Source of the DNA: JBFISM01 sp041608535
GTDB lineage: Bacteria; Actinomycetota; Acidimicrobiia; Spongiisociales; UBA5794
DNA length: 43,445 bases
Direction of reading: 5' to 3'
NCBI GenBank assembly: GCA_041608535.1
Contig: JBFISM010000013.1
Location: 1-43,445, forward strand
In this document: piece after piece, positions 42,029-43,445 of the stretch
How the letters are laid out: each line of letters opens with the position of its first letter
Position numbering within the stretch: position 1 is the first letter of the stretch
Made by a program: the position numbers and the translations under genes
Notes under the pieces: generated by a model
Database searches by the model: none
The model's input: only the letters and a program-made list of their open reading frames with translations
What the model was told of the DNA's origin: nothing

Positions 42029-43060
42029 TCAGGGCACTGGGATCACTTGGGCGATGGGCGGAATGAGCGAGTTCTCCGTCGCCCACAACGATCGGTTCGT
42101 ATCGAAGGCGATCGCGGTGAGCATGGGTATCCCAGTTGTCACCTCACCGCAGCGCAGTCTGTTCAGATCGCAACCGTTCACCGTCCCGCCGACACCCGTC
42201 TCGAATATCTCGACCGCTGCCCAGCTCTGCTCATCCATCTCGGCGACCATCAGCCGGCCGTTGGGTGCGAACGCCAGATCGATGATCGAGGTGAATCCGC
42301 CGTCGAACACCTTGGTGCAGTCCGGGTTGGGACACAGAGCACCGTTGGCGCGCGGTGACACTCTCCAGATGCTCGACGCATTGGTCGGCCCCGGGAAACC
42401 ACGAAGCTCGCCGACGTAGTAGTGGCCGTCGGGCCCGATCGCCACACTGGTGGGAACGGCTTGTGCCGGCATCTGATCCGGTAGCGCACAGAACGGCGCC
42501 GGGCTGGGGCATCCGGCGAGTGCCTTGATGTTGTCCGTTGAGACGAGCTCGTCGGGGAAGACGGCGAGCACCCGCACGTTGCCGTTCCGGTTGACCCGCA
42601 GCAATGCGTTGGCTCCGGCGTCGGCCACCAGCGCGGCATTGGCGTTGATCGCCGCTACATCGAACGGATTCGAGTCGAACGGATCGTTGCCATCCGGATT
42701 GACCGCCTCCTCGAACGCAAAGAGGTTGGCGATCAGCTGGGGCTGACCCCCCACGATCCGGTAGACACCCTGCCCGGTGTCGGCCACGGGATCGGCACCC
42801 GTGGTGGTGGCCCACATCCCGTTCCGACTGAAGGGGCTCACGTCGGTCGCACCCGGCAGTGCGATGGTGTCGACCATGGCCCCTCCGCTCAACGTGTGGA
42901 TCCCCGCCCCGACATCGGCGACGAAGAGATCACCGCCCGGCGCCGTGGCGAGCCCGAACAGCGGCCCGGAGAATCCAGCCTGCGCACTCGCCGCCACGGG
43001 AACCGCAGCCAGCACCAACGCAACACACAACACGATCCAACGCTTCGACTTCGAACGCAC
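42029..43060 (-). CDS. Secreted ScyD/ScyE-like beta-propeller protein
   Basis: A 343-residue exported protein. From a GTG at 43060 (AGGGGG six bases upstream) it has a signal peptide: basic RSKSKRW, hydrophobic IVLCVALVLAAVPVAA, and cleavage likely after ASAQA. The rest consists of NHL/propeller-like blades: FGLATAPGGDLFVADVGAG, SVAIGPDGHYYVGEL, LAFAPNGRLMVAEMD, IAFDTNRSLWATEN. This matches the ScyD/ScyE family, first named from cyanobacterial scytonemin clusters but common in Actinobacteria. No scytonemin genes are nearby. An in-frame TTG at 43075 is less likely. Confidence 0.82.
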   Translation of the reverse strand: MRSKSKRWIVLCVALVLAAVPVAASAQAGFSGPLFGLATAPGGDLFVADVGAGIHTLSGGAMVDTIALPGATDVSPFSRNGMWATTTGADPVADTGQGVYRIVGGQPQLIANLFAFEEAVNPDGNDPFDSNPFDVAAINANAALVADAGANALLRVNRNGNVRVLAVFPDELVSTDNIKALAGCPSPAPFCALPDQMPAQAVPTSVAIGPDGHYYVGELRGFPGPTNASSIWRVSPRANGALCPNPDCTKVFDGGFTSIIDLAFAPNGRLMVAEMDEQSWAAVEIFETGVGGTVNGCDLNRLRCGEVTTGIPMLTAIAFDTNRSLWATENSLIPPIAQVIPVP

Positions 43061-43246
43061 GAGAAACCCCCTCAACCTGGTCCGTACCTACCCCTCAACC
43101 TTACGCATCCCCAACCCCCGTGGTCGGACTACCGGCAACGAACCAGGTCCCACCAGCCCGCCCGCACCGATCGAGCTGCGTTCCGGACAAACAGACTGCC
43201 TCGAGAGGAGGAAGACAACGCGGGAGATATCGGACCCACAGGCGAA

Positions 43247-43385
43247 AAGGGGGAGCACGAGGGAGAAAGGCTCCGCCGTCCCCTCGTTGCGATGCGAGCG
43301 ACATGCGCGGTCGCATCGCAAATAAGAACGACCGCCCGACAGGGCGGTCTACTTGACAAATTCGTTCGAAGCCTGCTTCGAATGA
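43247..43385. repeat. Four-hairpin element, copy 2
   Basis: It begins AAGGGGGA like copy 1. Hairpin A (43257-43287): ACGAGGG/CCCTCGT around a loop containing AAAGGCTCCGCCGT. Hairpin B (43287-43321): 11-bp stem TTGCGATGCGA/TCGCATCGCAA with loop GCGACATGCGCGG. Hairpin C (43330-43349): GACCGCCC-GACA-GGGCGGTC. Hairpin D (43362-43385): stem ending TTCGAAGC with loop CT. Order and orientation equal copy 1. Confidence 0.75.
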
Positions 43386-43392
43386 TGACCAT

Positions 43393-43445
43393 GTGTCGGA
43401 GAGAGGACTCGAACCCTCGCTGATCTACCCCTGACCACAACGAAC
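43393..43445 (-). tRNA. tRNA-like 3' portion, partial and possibly degenerate
   Basis: On the minus strand the sequence contains GGTTCGAGTCC, the T-loop consensus, followed by CTCTCTCCGACACA, which fits an acceptor 3' strand. The T-stem pairs poorly (GAGGG against CCTCT), as if one C were missing, and no proper anticodon arm is visible before the edge. It may be a real class II tRNA cut by the window, a decayed tRNA or chance. Confidence 0.28.

Larger units (their letters stand above)
43061..43445. other. Intergenic right end of the window
   Basis: No convincing gene. Positions 43061-43246 would hold the promoter of the ScyD/E-like gene, and nothing else is recognisable there. The four-hairpin element (copy 2) occupies 43247-43385, and tRNA-like sequence follows to the edge. 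Confidence 0.7.

Noticed and set aside
43315..43423. Short plus-strand peptide ending in CRREDSNPR
   Set aside because: This ending is the translation of the complement of a tRNA T-arm and is a well-known spurious call.
1..43445. CRISPR arrays, insertion sequences or rRNA genes
   Set aside because: No regularly spaced identical repeats, no transposase motifs and no rRNA-like stretches were found on either strand.

Overview
The window is a compact, high-GC stretch of chromosome. Both the gene content and the gene order are actinobacterial. A complete Pup-proteasome locus (arc, dop, pup, prcB, prcA, pafA, then pafB-pafC) runs straight into tat genes and a HelY-type helicase. A second conserved block follows: tlyA, nadK, recN, pyrG, a nudix gene, xerD, scpA, scpB, rluB, cmk and der. 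In Mycobacterium tuberculosis these same two series are separate loci. A deep-branching actinobacterium, perhaps class Acidimicrobiia, is my best guess; that is inference from content, not a database result.

Layout from left to right. Positions 1-19.7 kb are almost entirely minus strand: der (cut by the left edge), a DUF512 radical-SAM protein, a plus-strand ispH-HIT pair, then cmk, aroA, rluB, scpB, scpA, an HD protein, a DksA-like zinc protein, xerD, a nudix hydrolase, pyrG, recN, nadK, tlyA and a 61-residue protein. A divergent rhomboid protease comes next, then a HAD phosphatase, an M20 peptidase, an acetyltransferase and a very acidic DUF4193-like zinc protein. From 19.8 to 33.7 kb lie a lipid kinase, the helicase, tatC, tatA, pafC, pafB, a 517-bp hairpin-rich intergenic region, pafA, prcA, prcB, pup, dop and arc. 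From 33.9 to 38.3 kb are a ferredoxin, trmI with four small mostly membrane proteins, a cupin, a 43-residue membrane protein, an ArfA-like BON-OmpA protein and a nudix hydrolase. From 38.3 to 43.4 kb the region looks accessory: a frameshifted DUF4399 lipoprotein, a SRPBCC protein, an epimerase, a DUF222-HNH endonuclease-like protein and a secreted ScyD/ScyE-type beta-propeller.

Many neighbouring genes overlap by 4 bases (ATGA or GTGA), so long translationally coupled operons are likely. The protein-degradation genes form a working set: Pup is ligated by PafA, removed by Dop, unfolded by Arc and degraded in the PrcBA core. PafBC is the DNA-damage regulator normally linked to this locus.

The least explained signal is a roughly 140-base element present twice, at 26752-26908 and 43247-43385. 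Each copy has four consecutive hairpins in the same order and orientation. Two of the loops are conserved while the stems differ by paired changes. One copy lies directly 3' of pafA; the other lies next to a tRNA-like 3' sequence at the right edge.
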